Source: Pantoea deleyi (GTDB lineage Bacteria > Pseudomonadota > Gammaproteobacteria > Enterobacterales > Enterobacteriaceae). Taken from it: a DNA stretch of 64,000 nt. The notes beneath the pieces are model-generated. The model was not told the origin of the DNA. It did no database searches and worked only from the letters and a program-made list of their open reading frames with translations. How positions within the stretch are numbered: position 1 is the first letter of the stretch; every line of letters starts with the position of its first letter. The translations under genes and the position numbers were made by a program. The stretch is from the NCBI RefSeq assembly GCF_022647325.1, contig NZ_CP071407.1, positions 248,001-312,000 of the forward strand, read 5' to 3'. Positions 17,093-25,926 of this stretch are shown here, piece by piece.

Positions 17093-20000
17093 ATGTTTGG
17101 AAAGCTCCTTAACAGCGTGACCTGGCAGGTCAGAGCTGACCTCCGCCGCAAACTCAAAGCCAACCGGGATCATAAAAATCTCAGCTGGAATCTGGCGGAA
17201 AGGCTGCAGGTTTATTGCTCCACGCATTACATTCGGGCCATGCTGATACTCTGGGGAGTGGCAGCCGGCGCGGTGGCGGTGGCTCACTATGCCCGCCCTG
17301 TCTTTGATCCGTTTGCCCGTCAACATTTTAAAGGTATTACCGCCTTGCCCGGGTGGATGTCCAGCCTGCTGGGAAGCCAGGTGACCCTCATCGGTATTGT
17401 GTTCCCGCTGGTTGTCGGTCTGATCAGTGTTCTTTTTCAGAAAAAATCATCCCGGATTCATATCCAGTCTGCCTATCAGCTGAATTCCGGGTATATGTTT
17501 GCAGGATTAAGCGCCCTTTCCCTGGCGGGCTTTATTCTGATGGCGGGGATAGCGTCGTCACTCGGGGATAACTATCTCAATACTGCGATAGCGGTTACCG
17601 CCTTTATCTGGATGCTGTTCAATATCTTTCTGTCCATCTGGTTCTTTGTCACTAGTCTCAATGTCCTAGATGATGACAAACGGGACCGTCTGATGAAAAA
17701 ATACTATCAGTCACAGATGGTGAGCCAGTATATACAGCAATCCATGATAAGATCTTGGTTGCAGTATCCGGGTCATTATATTGGTTACCAGTATCTGAAA
17801 ACGATAAAAATACTGCCCTACGCAGACGCCATGAACGACGGGATGAACACGCTTACCTGCCCCGTTAAAAAAAATGAAATCGTAAAGGATATTTACCTGA
17901 GGCCACTACTTTTCCTTCTGAGACGATTACGGCCCGTTTCGGATCAGGAGGCTGAGATTGTGATTCTACCTTCGTCCGGCAGAGAAAACGGCAACTTAAC
18001 CCTTTTGTCGGCAAAAGGAGTCATTACCTCCCAGCTGTGGAACTGGCTGTACAGACGTTGTATTCCGACGGGCATACCTCGGCAAAAGAAAGATTATAAT
18101 GACATCCCCTATGATTTTTTTGGTGAGGCCTATGATGCCCTGAATGATAAAAACATTGGCATTTTTAAAATGGCTGTAAAAAGACTTACGGGAACCTACA
18201 CGTCTGTCAAAAGGAGCTTTTGTTATGCTGACGGTAATTTTCTGGACGAACAGGACGCCTCAGGCCTGAGCTATTCTTTAAGCCAGTCGTTTCATTTTGA
18301 GTTAAGGCAGTTTATAAGGGAAACGGTAAAATCAACTGAGACGACGGGTGCCTACTTCAGTGAAGCGATGTATGTCCCCTTACACGTCTACAGGGAATCT
18401 GACAGCACCAGTTTCACGGATTTCAGACAGTTTATACAGTCGCTCTTTAGCGTATGGCACACCCTTACTGAATGGAAAGCAGGAAACGGCGGTACCCTAT
18501 CCGTCAGCCAGGAGCAGACACACCAGGATCTGATCCGCAGTTTCATCAGTCTGTGGGAAGGCTGGAGTATGGGGGACGTCATCGGTAAACCTGACGCCGG
18601 GGATTATGCCAGCCGCCTTTTATTCCATCTGCACTACACCGTAAGACTAATTATTCCTCCGGTAGTGGCCGACAATGTGTCGTCTGCAAGACATGCGCAT
18701 GATGTGCTGTGTCTATGGAATGAGAAAAGTCGCTTCTCCCGGTACTGGGAGGAAGAATTTCGATGGCACAGCTTCTTCCTCAATCCTGATTATATTAATC
18801 TGGAACCTTCGGGCCCGCAGTGGACCACGATGCTCAGGGGCGGTACGTATAATGAAAAGGCAGCATCAGCCATCATTTTCAGTAATGCCTTATGCGATAT
18901 GCGGCTGTTGATATCAGGGTATATCGTTGCCAACCTGGAGCCCCAGGGGAATATTGATCTCGCTGACTTGGTTAACCGTCTGGGATTGTCGTCATTATTT
19001 GAAGAAAGGGATGACAATGACGCCGCCACGCCCGCTTTCAAAACGGCCACGGATATTATCGATATAATCCTGAGAATCGAACATTACCGGTCGCAGAACC
19101 ATGACAACTGGTATGGTGCCCTGTCAGAGACCATTGAAGCCCTGACCTCGTTTAATGAGAGACCGTTAATATCCGGCAGAGTCTATTCAGGGATAAAGGA
19201 TGATCTGGATTCTCTTTATGGTGCGTTTGCGCTCCTGGCCATCCGGCTCGCCAGAACGTCAGAGCCTGTAACCGAACGCGTTTCGGAGGCACTGGCCGGG
19301 GGCCTGTTTTCTTATTTCCGTAAAGAGCAGATCATTCATACACTCGAAAGACTCAAACGAGACCCGTTTGTCCCTTATCAGGGGTATATGCTGTCGGCCG
19401 CCGAATATGCCGGACAGGTTCCCTTTTTCAATGGCATATTGGACCGGTATATTGAGGCGTTTAGCCGCAGCAGGACAGCTGATATCCTGGCAGCAGAAGT
19501 GGATACGGAACGACTGAGAAAGACCGATATTCGTCTGACGGCAGAGTTGCCAGGGGCGTTGTCAGAAGACCCTCTCCTTGCACGCTTCAACTTCACTGCG
19601 GACCCGGATTTCCGGCATGACTGGCAAATGAGGTGCTATTCGGCAGGAGTGCCCAGAGAATATGTGGCCCGCCATCTGAACACGAATTTCTACGGCGATT
19701 TTCCTGCCACGGCAGACCTGAAGGGAAGCATGCTTCACCGGCTGCATTTTATGCTGGGTAAATTACCCTCCACCCTTAATACACCGGTAAGCAACCTGCC
19801 GGATCTGCTGCAGGCTGTCCGGCAGCACACAGCAGATCAGCGCGATTCTGTGCTCATTATTTATGGTTCCCGGTTCAGTGACGAATTACGGGAGCTGAGT
19901 TACCAGCCGGACAGGCATGCTGCGCTAAATCTACAGATTGATACCCCTGTCCGGGGTGTCCACGGACTGCCCGTCAGGATCAATAACTGTCTCATTTATC

Positions 20001-20206
20001 AGGTTCGCCATGCCCTGCAGAATTATTCCCTGCTGGTCAACAGGGAAACCTTTGGTGAACTGAAGCTGTTCCGGTATCCGGATGGCACGCTTTTCAATAC
20101 CTTCTATCGCAGTAGCGCCGATCCGCTTGAGGGGGAGCTTAGAACGGTGTGGGAATTTGACATGCAGGTAAAAGGCCCCTTGGCCGGCCGGTTCGACCAC
20201 CTTTGA
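17093..20206 (+). CDS. Large membrane protein of unknown function (1037 aa)
   Basis: I do not recognise this family. The protein has four predicted transmembrane helices near the N-terminus (about residues 48-66, 96-115, 134-155 and 163-187) and then about 840 residues, predicted soluble and mostly helical, with no ATPase, nuclease or protease motif that I can identify. The start follows AGGA 7 nt upstream, and the gene ends at a strong intrinsic terminator. It stands alone in its transcription unit, in a zone of pseudogenes and IS remnants. The reading frame is intact over 3.1 kb among decayed neighbours, which argues that it is maintained. A membrane-anchored defence or surface function is only a guess from context. 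Confidence 0.8.
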   Translation: MFGKLLNSVTWQVRADLRRKLKANRDHKNLSWNLAERLQVYCSTHYIRAMLILWGVAAGAVAVAHYARPVFDPFARQHFKGITALPGWMSSLLGSQVTLIGIVFPLVVGLISVLFQKKSSRIHIQSAYQLNSGYMFAGLSALSLAGFILMAGIASSLGDNYLNTAIAVTAFIWMLFNIFLSIWFFVTSLNVLDDDKRDRLMKKYYQSQMVSQYIQQSMIRSWLQYPGHYIGYQYLKTIKILPYADAMNDGMNTLTCPVKKNEIVKDIYLRPLLFLLRRLRPVSDQEAEIVILPSSGRENGNLTLLSAKGVITSQLWNWLYRRCIPTGIPRQKKDYNDIPYDFFGEAYDALNDKNIGIFKMAVKRLTGTYTSVKRSFCYADGNFLDEQDASGLSYSLSQSFHFELRQFIRETVKSTETTGAYFSEAMYVPLHVYRESDSTSFTDFRQFIQSLFSVWHTLTEWKAGNGGTLSVSQEQTHQDLIRSFISLWEGWSMGDVIGKPDAGDYASRLLFHLHYTVRLIIPPVVADNVSSARHAHDVLCLWNEKSRFSRYWEEEFRWHSFFLNPDYINLEPSGPQWTTMLRGGTYNEKAASAIIFSNALCDMRLLISGYIVANLEPQGNIDLADLVNRLGLSSLFEERDDNDAATPAFKTATDIIDIILRIEHYRSQNHDNWYGALSETIEALTSFNERPLISGRVYSGIKDDLDSLYGAFALLAIRLARTSEPVTERVSEALAGGLFSYFRKEQIIHTLERLKRDPFVPYQGYMLSAAEYAGQVPFFNGILDRYIEAFSRSRTADILAAEVDTERLRKTDIRLTAELPGALSEDPLLARFNFTADPDFRHDWQMRCYSAGVPREYVARHLNTNFYGDFPATADLKGSMLHRLHFMLGKLPSTLNTPVSNLPDLLQAVRQHTADQRDSVLIIYGSRFSDELRELSYQPDRHAALNLQIDTPVRGVHGLPVRINNCLIYQVRHALQNYSLLVNRETFGELKLFRYPDGTLFNTFYRSSADPLEGELRTVWEFDMQVKGPLAGRFDHL

Positions 20207-20218
20207 TTTCATCCTTCC

Positions 20219-20246
20219 GGCGACGCAGACAGGGCGTCGCCTTTTT
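20219..20246 (+). terminator. Intrinsic terminator of the 1037-aa gene
   Basis: An 8-bp stem GGCGACGC/GCGTCGCC with a 7-nt loop is followed by TTTTT (20242-20246), 12 bp after the stop codon. Confidence 0.88.
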
Positions 20247-20490
20247 ATGCTTATATGCTAATAATGAAAGTATTTACTTTAAATATTTGTAATAATCCCT
20301 TATTCACAATAGTTTTGATTCATTAGTGCTTTATCTGTACTAACTTTCTCTCCTCCTCCGCTAAGATCCGAAAAATGCCAGATCCGGAAGTGAAGTAACG
20401 CAGCGACTGAAAATATTTCTCTCCTGCGTTCCCGACATCTTTGTGGTGCCTGGACATAATTGGTGGAGCCGCAAATGATGAGGAAAAGAC

Positions 20491-21071
20491 ATGAAATACC
20501 TGCATACCCGTACTGCCGATGAGGTGCTTAATACAATTAAAGCGTACCGTGATTATTTCCACGAGCATACGTTACGAAAGCCACACTGGCCGCTGCTGGA
20601 CAGGCTTATTTCCCGTGAAACAGAAATGATGCAGGTATGGGAAAACATTGCGCAGCAGCGGCTTTGCTGGAAGAAGTGCTACACGTTTCTGGAGCAGATT
20701 TTTTTGCGAGGGCTTAAGGCACTAGGGATAATAGCAGTCGGTTGAAGGCTGACTAAACTAAATGAGAAAATCGCTGCGCAGGCGGCGGCGTTGTCTGCGC
20801 TACTGACATAGCAGGACCAGATACTCAATCGTAACGCCTTTTCGCTGGAGCGCACAACACACAACACACAACACACATTGTCGAGCTTATTGAGGCGGCT
20901 TAAGAGCTGAACGGGCACTATCGTTCGTATTTGCGTGATCCTCTCGACGCCTTGCGCACTAAATATGACGGCAAATACCGGCCATCTCTAGAACAGATCC
21001 TTAATGTCGCAGCTATGAAAATTTTGGACGGAGTCCTGATGATCGGATTATTCGGCGAGTTAAATTACTAA
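20491..21071 (+). pseudogene. Decayed gene of unknown family
   Basis: An 84-codon frame (20491-20745) starts after GAGGAAAAGAC and reads MKYLHTRTADEVLNTIKAYR. Beyond its TGA the same frame continues as RLTKLNEKIAAQAAALSALL, then a TAG. After a CACAACA repeat a shifted frame continues as HIVELIEAA, stop, ELNGHYRSYLRDPLDALRT, ending at TAA 21071. The pieces look like one original protein of about 190 residues, helical and charged, now broken by several stops and a frameshift. The style suggests a phage or plasmid gene, but I cannot name the family. The 84-aa N-terminal part could still be expressed. Confidence 0.5.
20853..20873 (+). repeat. CACAACA heptanucleotide tandem repeat (3 units)
   Basis: Three perfect CACAACA units are followed by a partial CACA (20874-20877). 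Seven is not a multiple of three, so each unit gained or lost shifts the reading frame. It lies exactly where the decayed gene changes frame. Confidence 0.85.
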
Positions 21072-21092
21072 TAATCTGGGTTAGAATGTATT

Positions 21093-21120
21093 AGGCGGGG
21101 GTTTCTACCCGCCTGATTTT
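21093..21120 (+). terminator. Hairpin between decayed gene and DUF2971 gene
   Basis: A 7-bp stem AGGCGGG/CCCGCCT with an 8-nt loop is followed by GATTTTA. It ends the plus-strand unit and sits just past the stop of the convergent DUF2971 gene, so it may act in both directions. Confidence 0.62.
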
Positions 21121-21129
21121 ACTTACGGA

Positions 21130-21885
21130 CTATGTGTCACCTTGGAAATAATGGCCTTCTTTTACACAAATTCGTATTAATCTATATGAATTACGATCTA
21201 ATGCCATTTTGTAGACATCTATTCCTTTGTCTATTTGCTTACTGGCGTAATCTTGAAGTTTAACTGAAGCCCTGCAACCTAAAGTAATTTCTTTGATAAG
21301 AGACTTATCAAATTGTTTAACACCAGAACCCTCAGTAATTACCCTGTACTCATTTTCATAAGCCCACGGTTTACCCTTATGAAGATATGTGGCGTTTAAA
21401 TAGTCTTTCGGAGAATCAGTGTAATAGTTATAATGGGGGTATGAATCAACATAGAGAACATCGCCCTCAATCCCACGATCTTCAATACTATGAGAGAAAG
21501 CATCATCAAAGCCTATACAGAATCCGGTGTGCGAACTAGCGTAATGTGACCACATCAAATAGTTATCATAGTCACGCGTAAGGCACACAATACCTTTTGT
21601 CGTCAAATTATGCTCTCGCATACTATTCTCAACACCCCACCTGGAGTTTTCATCAAATGATTTGTACCATGCCCAAAATTCTTGTTCTGTTCTATCTGGA
21701 CGGGCCTGATGAAATCGTTTTTTGATCACCTCAAATTCGGCATTGAAGTCAAAAATTAGCTTTAGCTCGGCTGGATCATTAAATCCTAAGGCTCTGCTGG
21801 CATATACTGTACCTTTCTCAACAAAAGCATCTAAATACTCGATGACTTTATTGTCGTCAACATTCCCTACATATTTGTACAACAT
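21130..21885 (-). CDS. DUF2971 family protein
   Basis: This 251-aa soluble protein is identified by the DUF2971 signature LMWSHYASSHTGFCIGFD (residues ~109-126), preceded by a short N-terminal segment starting MLYKYVGNVDDNKVIEYLDA and followed by PWAYENEYRV. The molecular function of DUF2971 is not established; members are scattered in accessory regions and some defence loci. The composition is AT-richer than the surrounding chromosome, pointing to horizontal acquisition. It is a single-gene unit: the IS remnant lies 160 bp upstream, and the 163 bp between hold nothing I can support. Confidence 0.82.
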   Translation of the reverse strand: MLYKYVGNVDDNKVIEYLDAFVEKGTVYASRALGFNDPAELKLIFDFNAEFEVIKKRFHQARPDRTEQEFWAWYKSFDENSRWGVENSMREHNLTTKGIVCLTRDYDNYLMWSHYASSHTGFCIGFDDAFSHSIEDRGIEGDVLYVDSYPHYNYYTDSPKDYLNATYLHKGKPWAYENEYRVITEGSGVKQFDKSLIKEITLGCRASVKLQDYASKQIDKGIDVYKMALDRNSYRLIRICVKEGHYFQGDT

Positions 21886-22116
21886 GGTCTGAAATCACTC
21901 CACTTAAAATGCACCTTCCAGCGTCTAGTAAGTTCAACCTTTCTTAATCAGCTCGCGCTTGATTTCATCGTAGACTATGCCTGATTCCAACCTTCATCAA
22001 GTAAAGAGCTGGAAATGGCGTGACAAGATGTTACCTAACCTCATGAATTGAACTAAATCGCCACGGTTTTAACAGACACCTCAGAGTCATTTAAGATGGC
22101 TTAAAGAGAGGTGCCC

Positions 22117-22394
22117 ATGAGCGGTAGCGTTATCCCGAAGAGTTTAAAATTGAAGTAGTCAAGCAGGTTATTGATCGTGGTAATTCTGTTTCCAGCGTTG
22201 CAACACGTCTCGATATCACCACCCACAGCCTTTATGCCTGGATAAAGAAGTACGGTCCAGATTCTTCCACTCATAAAGAACAGTCAGATGCTCAGACTGA
22301 GGTCCGCCGTCTCCAGAAAGAGCTGAAGCGAGTTACCGACGAACGGGACATATTAAAAAAAGCCGCGGCGTACTTCGCAAAGCTGTCCGACTGA
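22117..22394 (+). pseudogene. IS3-family orfA, frameshifted
   Basis: ATG 22117 gives only MSGSVIPKSLKLK before a stop, whereas a neighbouring frame reads RYPEEFKIEVVKQVIDRGNS and continues as a full OrfA ending KKAAAYFAKLSD at TGA 22394. One missing base near codon 4 (GGTAGCG for an expected GGTAAGCG) explains the break. The helix-turn-helix (HSLYAWIKKYGPDSS) and coiled coil are otherwise intact. Confidence 0.75.
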
Positions 22395-23154
22395 GGTACG
22401 CCTTTATCCGTGACAACAGCTGTTGCTGGCCTGTTCGCCTGCTCTGTCGGGGGCTGGATGTTCATCCCAGTGGCTTTTACGCCTGGCTTCAGCAGCCGCA
22501 TTCGCAACGCCATCAGGCAGACCTAAGACTACAGGGCAGATTAAACAGTTCTGGCTGGAATCGGTATGCGTATATGGAGATCGAAAGATCCATCTGGATC
22601 TACGGGACAGTGGGCAAAAGTGCGGAGTGAACAGAGTCTGACGACAGTTCAATCCGGATGAGCGTTGAGTAACAGACATAACCTACATCAGGACCTACGA
22701 AGGCTGGCTGTATCTTGCCGTGGTTGTCGATCTGTTCTAACGCAAAATTATCGGCTGGTCAATGCAATCCCGGATGACAAAGGACATTGTCCTGAACGCA
22801 CTACTGATGGCTGTCTGGCGGCGTAATCCCCAAAAACAGGTGCTGGTTCACTCGGATCAGGGCAGTAAGTACACAAGCCATGAGTGGCAGTCGTTCCTGA
22901 AATCATACGGCCTGGAGAGCAGCATGAGCCGTCGCGGTTACTGCCACGATAATGCGGTTGCAGACAGCTTTTTCCAGTTGTTGAAACGCGAGCGGATAAA
23001 GAAAAAGTTCTATGGAACGCGGGAAGAAGCCCGTAGCGATATTTTTGATTACATCGAAATGAGTTATAACAGTAAGCGTCGGCATGGTTCGAGTGATCAG
23101 ATGTCAACGACAGAATATGTAAACCAATATTATAAACGGCTCAGAAGTGTCTAG
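22395..23154 (+). pseudogene. IS3-family orfB, deleted and mutated
   Basis: The 5' part reads RYAFIRDNSCCWPVRLLCRG then GLDVHPSGFYAWLQQP, and then breaks up. The middle of the integrase domain is missing, and the frame resumes with YIRTYEGWLYLAVVVDLF, a stop, and an open stretch from 22762 to 23154 ending YYKRLRSV. In that 3' part HSDQG is present, but the catalytic Glu position reads NAVADSFF (Asp), spaced 35 residues after the Asp. The transposase is therefore inactive. Confidence 0.75.
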
Positions 23155-23258
23155 ATTATCCGTGGCGATTTACATCAATGTTCTCGCGGAGGTAAAATAC
23201 TGGCTTTATTGCTCATGCCGATAATGGCTAGTTACATTACATACATGGAACGTCAGCT

Positions 23259-24020
23259 ATGCAATTACAAGTTTTAAATCCTTTCTGCACTCCATGCCCG
23301 GCTAAAATGCCCGATGGTTTTCTACCGGAATGCTACAGAATTGCAGAGGCTCCGCCAGAGGCAGATAGAGTTAACCGCTTGTATCCTGGTTTATATGAGG
23401 ATGACCAATTTGGATTCATTGATGCCCCCTGCAAAGCAGGAGCGCTTACCGCATTTGCGCATTCTCCTAGGCTAACCAGACATGTTAGCGATTACTTCAG
23501 GAGCAATCCCATATTCGAGAACTGGCGACATCTTATGCCTGAGCCAACGCCTGCTGCACTTGAGCGGTATCAGGAAACTTATAATGTGCTGAATCTTAGT
23601 AACGTTGACACTCTCATTAAACAATATGGTGCAATCCCTCCTGAAGGACAGGTACTTTTCCACGGCGGGCAATTTGCTGATCTGCCTTGGCAATACACCT
23701 CTCAAAGACCGCTAGCTACATCATTCTGTCCGGGAGCTGCAATTGCAAATGGATGGCACTTGGGTAAAGCCTTTGAGGCAGGTTACATTGATCTAGTAAT
23801 GCTGACCGTTACACAGCCCAAATCTAGGGCTTATTTCTTCTCGCACGAAGATAACGAAGAGGGATTTTCAAGGAAAGGCCATGAACGGGAGGTTTTGTTT
23901 GAAACAGGTGCAGAAATCACGATTAGCGAACGTATTCTAATTCGCGAGGATTTCCCTGTGGGCATGGGATGGCAATCAAAAATAGTTCCTAGCTATTTGC
24001 TTATCGCAACGATTTCGTGA
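23259..24020 (+). CDS. Putative ADP-ribosyltransferase-like protein
   Basis: This 253-aa protein has three blocks, in order, that resemble an ADP-ribosyltransferase fold: VLFHGGQF (132-139, where an Arg- or His-containing strand binds NAD), PLATSF (151-156, resembling the STS strand) and HEREVLFETGAEITI (208-222), in which E209-R-E211 matches the catalytic ExE motif followed by the typical VLF..G turn. No secretion signal is seen. An accessory role as a toxin or a host-modifying effector is inferred. No obvious antitoxin lies next to it: upstream is a dead IS and downstream a gene fragment. The ribosome binding site is weak. Confidence 0.55.
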   Translation: MQLQVLNPFCTPCPAKMPDGFLPECYRIAEAPPEADRVNRLYPGLYEDDQFGFIDAPCKAGALTAFAHSPRLTRHVSDYFRSNPIFENWRHLMPEPTPAALERYQETYNVLNLSNVDTLIKQYGAIPPEGQVLFHGGQFADLPWQYTSQRPLATSFCPGAAIANGWHLGKAFEAGYIDLVMLTVTQPKSRAYFFSHEDNEEGFSRKGHEREVLFETGAEITISERILIREDFPVGMGWQSKIVPSYLLIATIS

Positions 24021-24186
24021 ACTGACTCACTACGGTGAAGCAGATAATTTTCCCATACCCGACCGGTGCGCAATCATGCACGCTGCTGTCAGCGCGGCGA
24101 AACACCCCCGCGGCTCTCTCATCGTTCTGACATAGAGGATATTCAAAAGGTTACACTCTATCTCAGAATCACCAGCAAAATTAATG

Positions 24187-24333
24187 ATGGAAAATATGGA
24201 CGAAGAGCATTGCATTTGTGCCAACTGCGTACATGATAAATATATTCGAAAGCTGATTTCCACTAAAGGGAATACATTGTGTTTTCTGAAATCCCTCCCG
24301 TTTCTTGCGTTGGGTTCAGAGTACACTTACTGA
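24187..24333 (+). pseudogene. Truncated zinc-ribbon gene fragment
   Basis: A 48-codon frame begins MENMDEEHCICANCVHDKYI and then RKLISTKGNTL, resembling the N-terminal Cys-rich segment of HEPN/RES-type accessory proteins (C-x2-C near the start, charged helix, then a second Cys pair expected). At the position of the expected second CxxC the sequence enters the 45-bp repeat and the frame ends at 24333. This looks like a gene cut at the repeat boundary. The rest of 24021-24537 holds no gene I can support. Confidence 0.35.
24283..24327 (+). repeat. 45-bp imperfect direct repeat, right copy (possible att site)
   Basis: The partner of 10272-10316 (38/45 identical, same orientation). It begins exactly where the zinc-ribbon fragment loses similarity to its family, consistent with a recombination boundary. 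Confidence 0.5.
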
Positions 24334-24537
24334 ATAACTGAATAGAACATTAGGTTATTTACACTGACATTCTGAGTTATTGCTTTTTTTGCCAGTTTGC
24401 TAACGCAAACACCCGCACTCCAGCGTAGTATGTTCGTGGGGAAGGATATGCGGGGATTACCAACTCGAAGAAAATCAACCCTCTATATAGTTATAATTAC
24501 ACCATGCTGTGAATGGCGTAACATTCTGGTTGCATTA

Positions 24538-25577
24538 CTATATATCTGGTATCAACTTGCAGTCAAGAGCATTGCTTATTTCTCGAAGTAACGATCCTGA
24601 GACTGAAAAAAGGCTATGTGCATTGACCGATATAGAATCTACGCTCCTTGACATAAGAACTCCATCCAATTGAAAATAAAGACATGAATTCGATTCATAA
24701 CCATTCGCCCGGTCAACATTGATAATGGGTAAACCAATTTCCATCTCCAGACTAGAGATTACTCCTCTGTTTTCATAACAATGCTTCAATCCCTCTTTCA
24801 GAGTATCAAAATCAATCTCAGCGAAAGTTCGTATAATGCCAGCTTTTAATAAATGATATTCATTTTGATGTATAGTATAAAACGCATAAGCATAGTCACC
24901 ATCTTTAAGCCTCTGTGTCTCATACTTAACTAATGGATATCTATTGTGTTTCAAGTAGTTGTTAAGTTCCAAATAAATATTATACTTATGACCGGAACCT
25001 GTTCTATTGCAGTAAAGGAAATGTGTAAGGCGGTAATATTCCAGAACAGCTTCGTTGGGAAGAATGTCAATCTTCCCATTTTCTTTCGTCAATTCTGAGA
25101 ATGCAGGATCTTCAGTCTTAAGCACTCTCCATTTAACTAGTTCTTGTTTAAAAACACCACCCCACATAAAATAAAACTCATTCCATATGTCGTTTTCAGG
25201 CTCAAACTTCTCCTCAAGAATTGGTTTTAAATGTTGTAGATATTTACTCCATGACTCTTTCTTTGCAATTAACTCGTTAGTGATTTTCTTGTATTGAACA
25301 CTATTAATAACATCTAAAGGGGCATTCATCTTAATCGCAATAGCGATATAATAATAATCTATCAATGACGCATATGCATTTAACAATGAATCTGCATTCA
25401 CTTGAGCTTTAAAAAAAACATCATTATCGACTGGATTAACGTTATTGTTGCCAGACTTAAAAAAAGATTAATAGCATCTATAAGTGAAGCATTGAAATCA
25501 TTAGCAAGATATGTTATTTTGTGAGCTTGATACTTGATATTTCCAATTGCTTCCTGATACATATATTCGTTATCCAT
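24538..25577 (-). pseudogene. Hypothetical gene with a homopolymer frameshift
   Basis: An intact-looking start at 25577 (AAAGGGAT ribosome binding site) reads MDNEYMYQEAIGNIKYQAHK and LANDFNASLIDAINLF. It then hits a run of seven T (A7 on the plus strand at about 25458-25464) and stops soon after. In the next frame the protein continues without interruption as KSGNNNVNPVDNDVFFKAQV into a 287-codon frame ending at 24538 (YYYIAIAIKMNAPLDVINSV, HFLYCNRTGSGHKYN). Adding one T restores a single protein of about 345 aa. The family is unknown to me. It may be a real frameshift, a phase-variable tract, or a sequencing error. The gene is AT-rich and forms an operon with 25581-25820. Confidence 0.6.
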
Positions 25578-25580
25578 GAG

Positions 25581-25820
25581 TTATCCCTTTTGAAAATTAA
25601 GCCTACCTATCAGAATTATTTTTAACCCTATCAGAGCAAAATAGTAAGGGCTATAACACCTTGTAAGACTTATAAACTGCACCAACATACCATTAGTGCT
25701 CGCTTCACGCCGCTCATCCAACATAGATCTTAATAGCCCTCTTACCAGACTATAAACCAAGCCAGCCTTGACAACGCTACCGCCCTCAGAGATATCAGTT
25801 ATGATTAAATATTGATGCAT
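25581..25820 (-). CDS. Small hypothetical protein (79 aa)
   Basis: This 79-aa frame (MHQYLIITDISEGGSVVKAG ... ALIGLKIILIGRLNFQKG) ends 3 bp before the start of the frameshifted gene, so the two probably form one operon. A hydrophobic stretch near the C-terminus (YYFALIGLKIILIG) could be a single membrane helix. I do not recognise a family. Its composition is AT-rich like its partner. A perfect 14-bp palindrome lies about 90 bp upstream. Whether the frame is translated is uncertain, but spacing and strand favour it. Confidence 0.45.
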   Translation of the reverse strand: MHQYLIITDISEGGSVVKAGLVYSLVRGLLRSMLDERREASTNGMLVQFISLTRCYSPYYFALIGLKIILIGRLNFQKG

Positions 25821-25912
25821 CTATATATTACCGAAATTCATGGATTGCTCAAGAATGCAATCAGATAAACCCTAAAAAATTATGAACCTGGTTATGCGAT
25901 TACGGAAGGAAA

Positions 25913-25926
25913 TAGTTCATGAACTA
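25913..25926. promoter_or_regulatory. Palindrome TAGTTCATGAACTA, candidate operator
   Basis: A perfect 14-bp palindrome sits about 93 bp upstream of the two-gene hypothetical operon. A second near-copy, TAGTTCATGAAG, lies at 25975. Repeated palindromes upstream of an operon suggest a repressor site, but no cognate regulator is evident. The rest of 25821-26273 is non-coding as far as I can see. Confidence 0.35.

Larger units (their letters stand above)
22049..23177 (+). mobile_element. Degenerate IS3-family element
   Basis: This 1129-bp element has recognisable ends: the left reads TGAACTAAATCGCCACGG and the right, reverse-complemented, TGATGTAAATCGCCACGG, both followed by similar sequence containing AGACAC. 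It carries a frameshifted orfA and an orfB with an internal deletion and stops. No convincing target duplication is seen (AAT left, ATG right). It is dead as an autonomous element. Confidence 0.8.

Noticed and set aside
20853..20877. CACAACA repeats as the start of a CRISPR or satellite array
   Set aside because: Only three contiguous 7-bp units without spacers; a simple tandem repeat.
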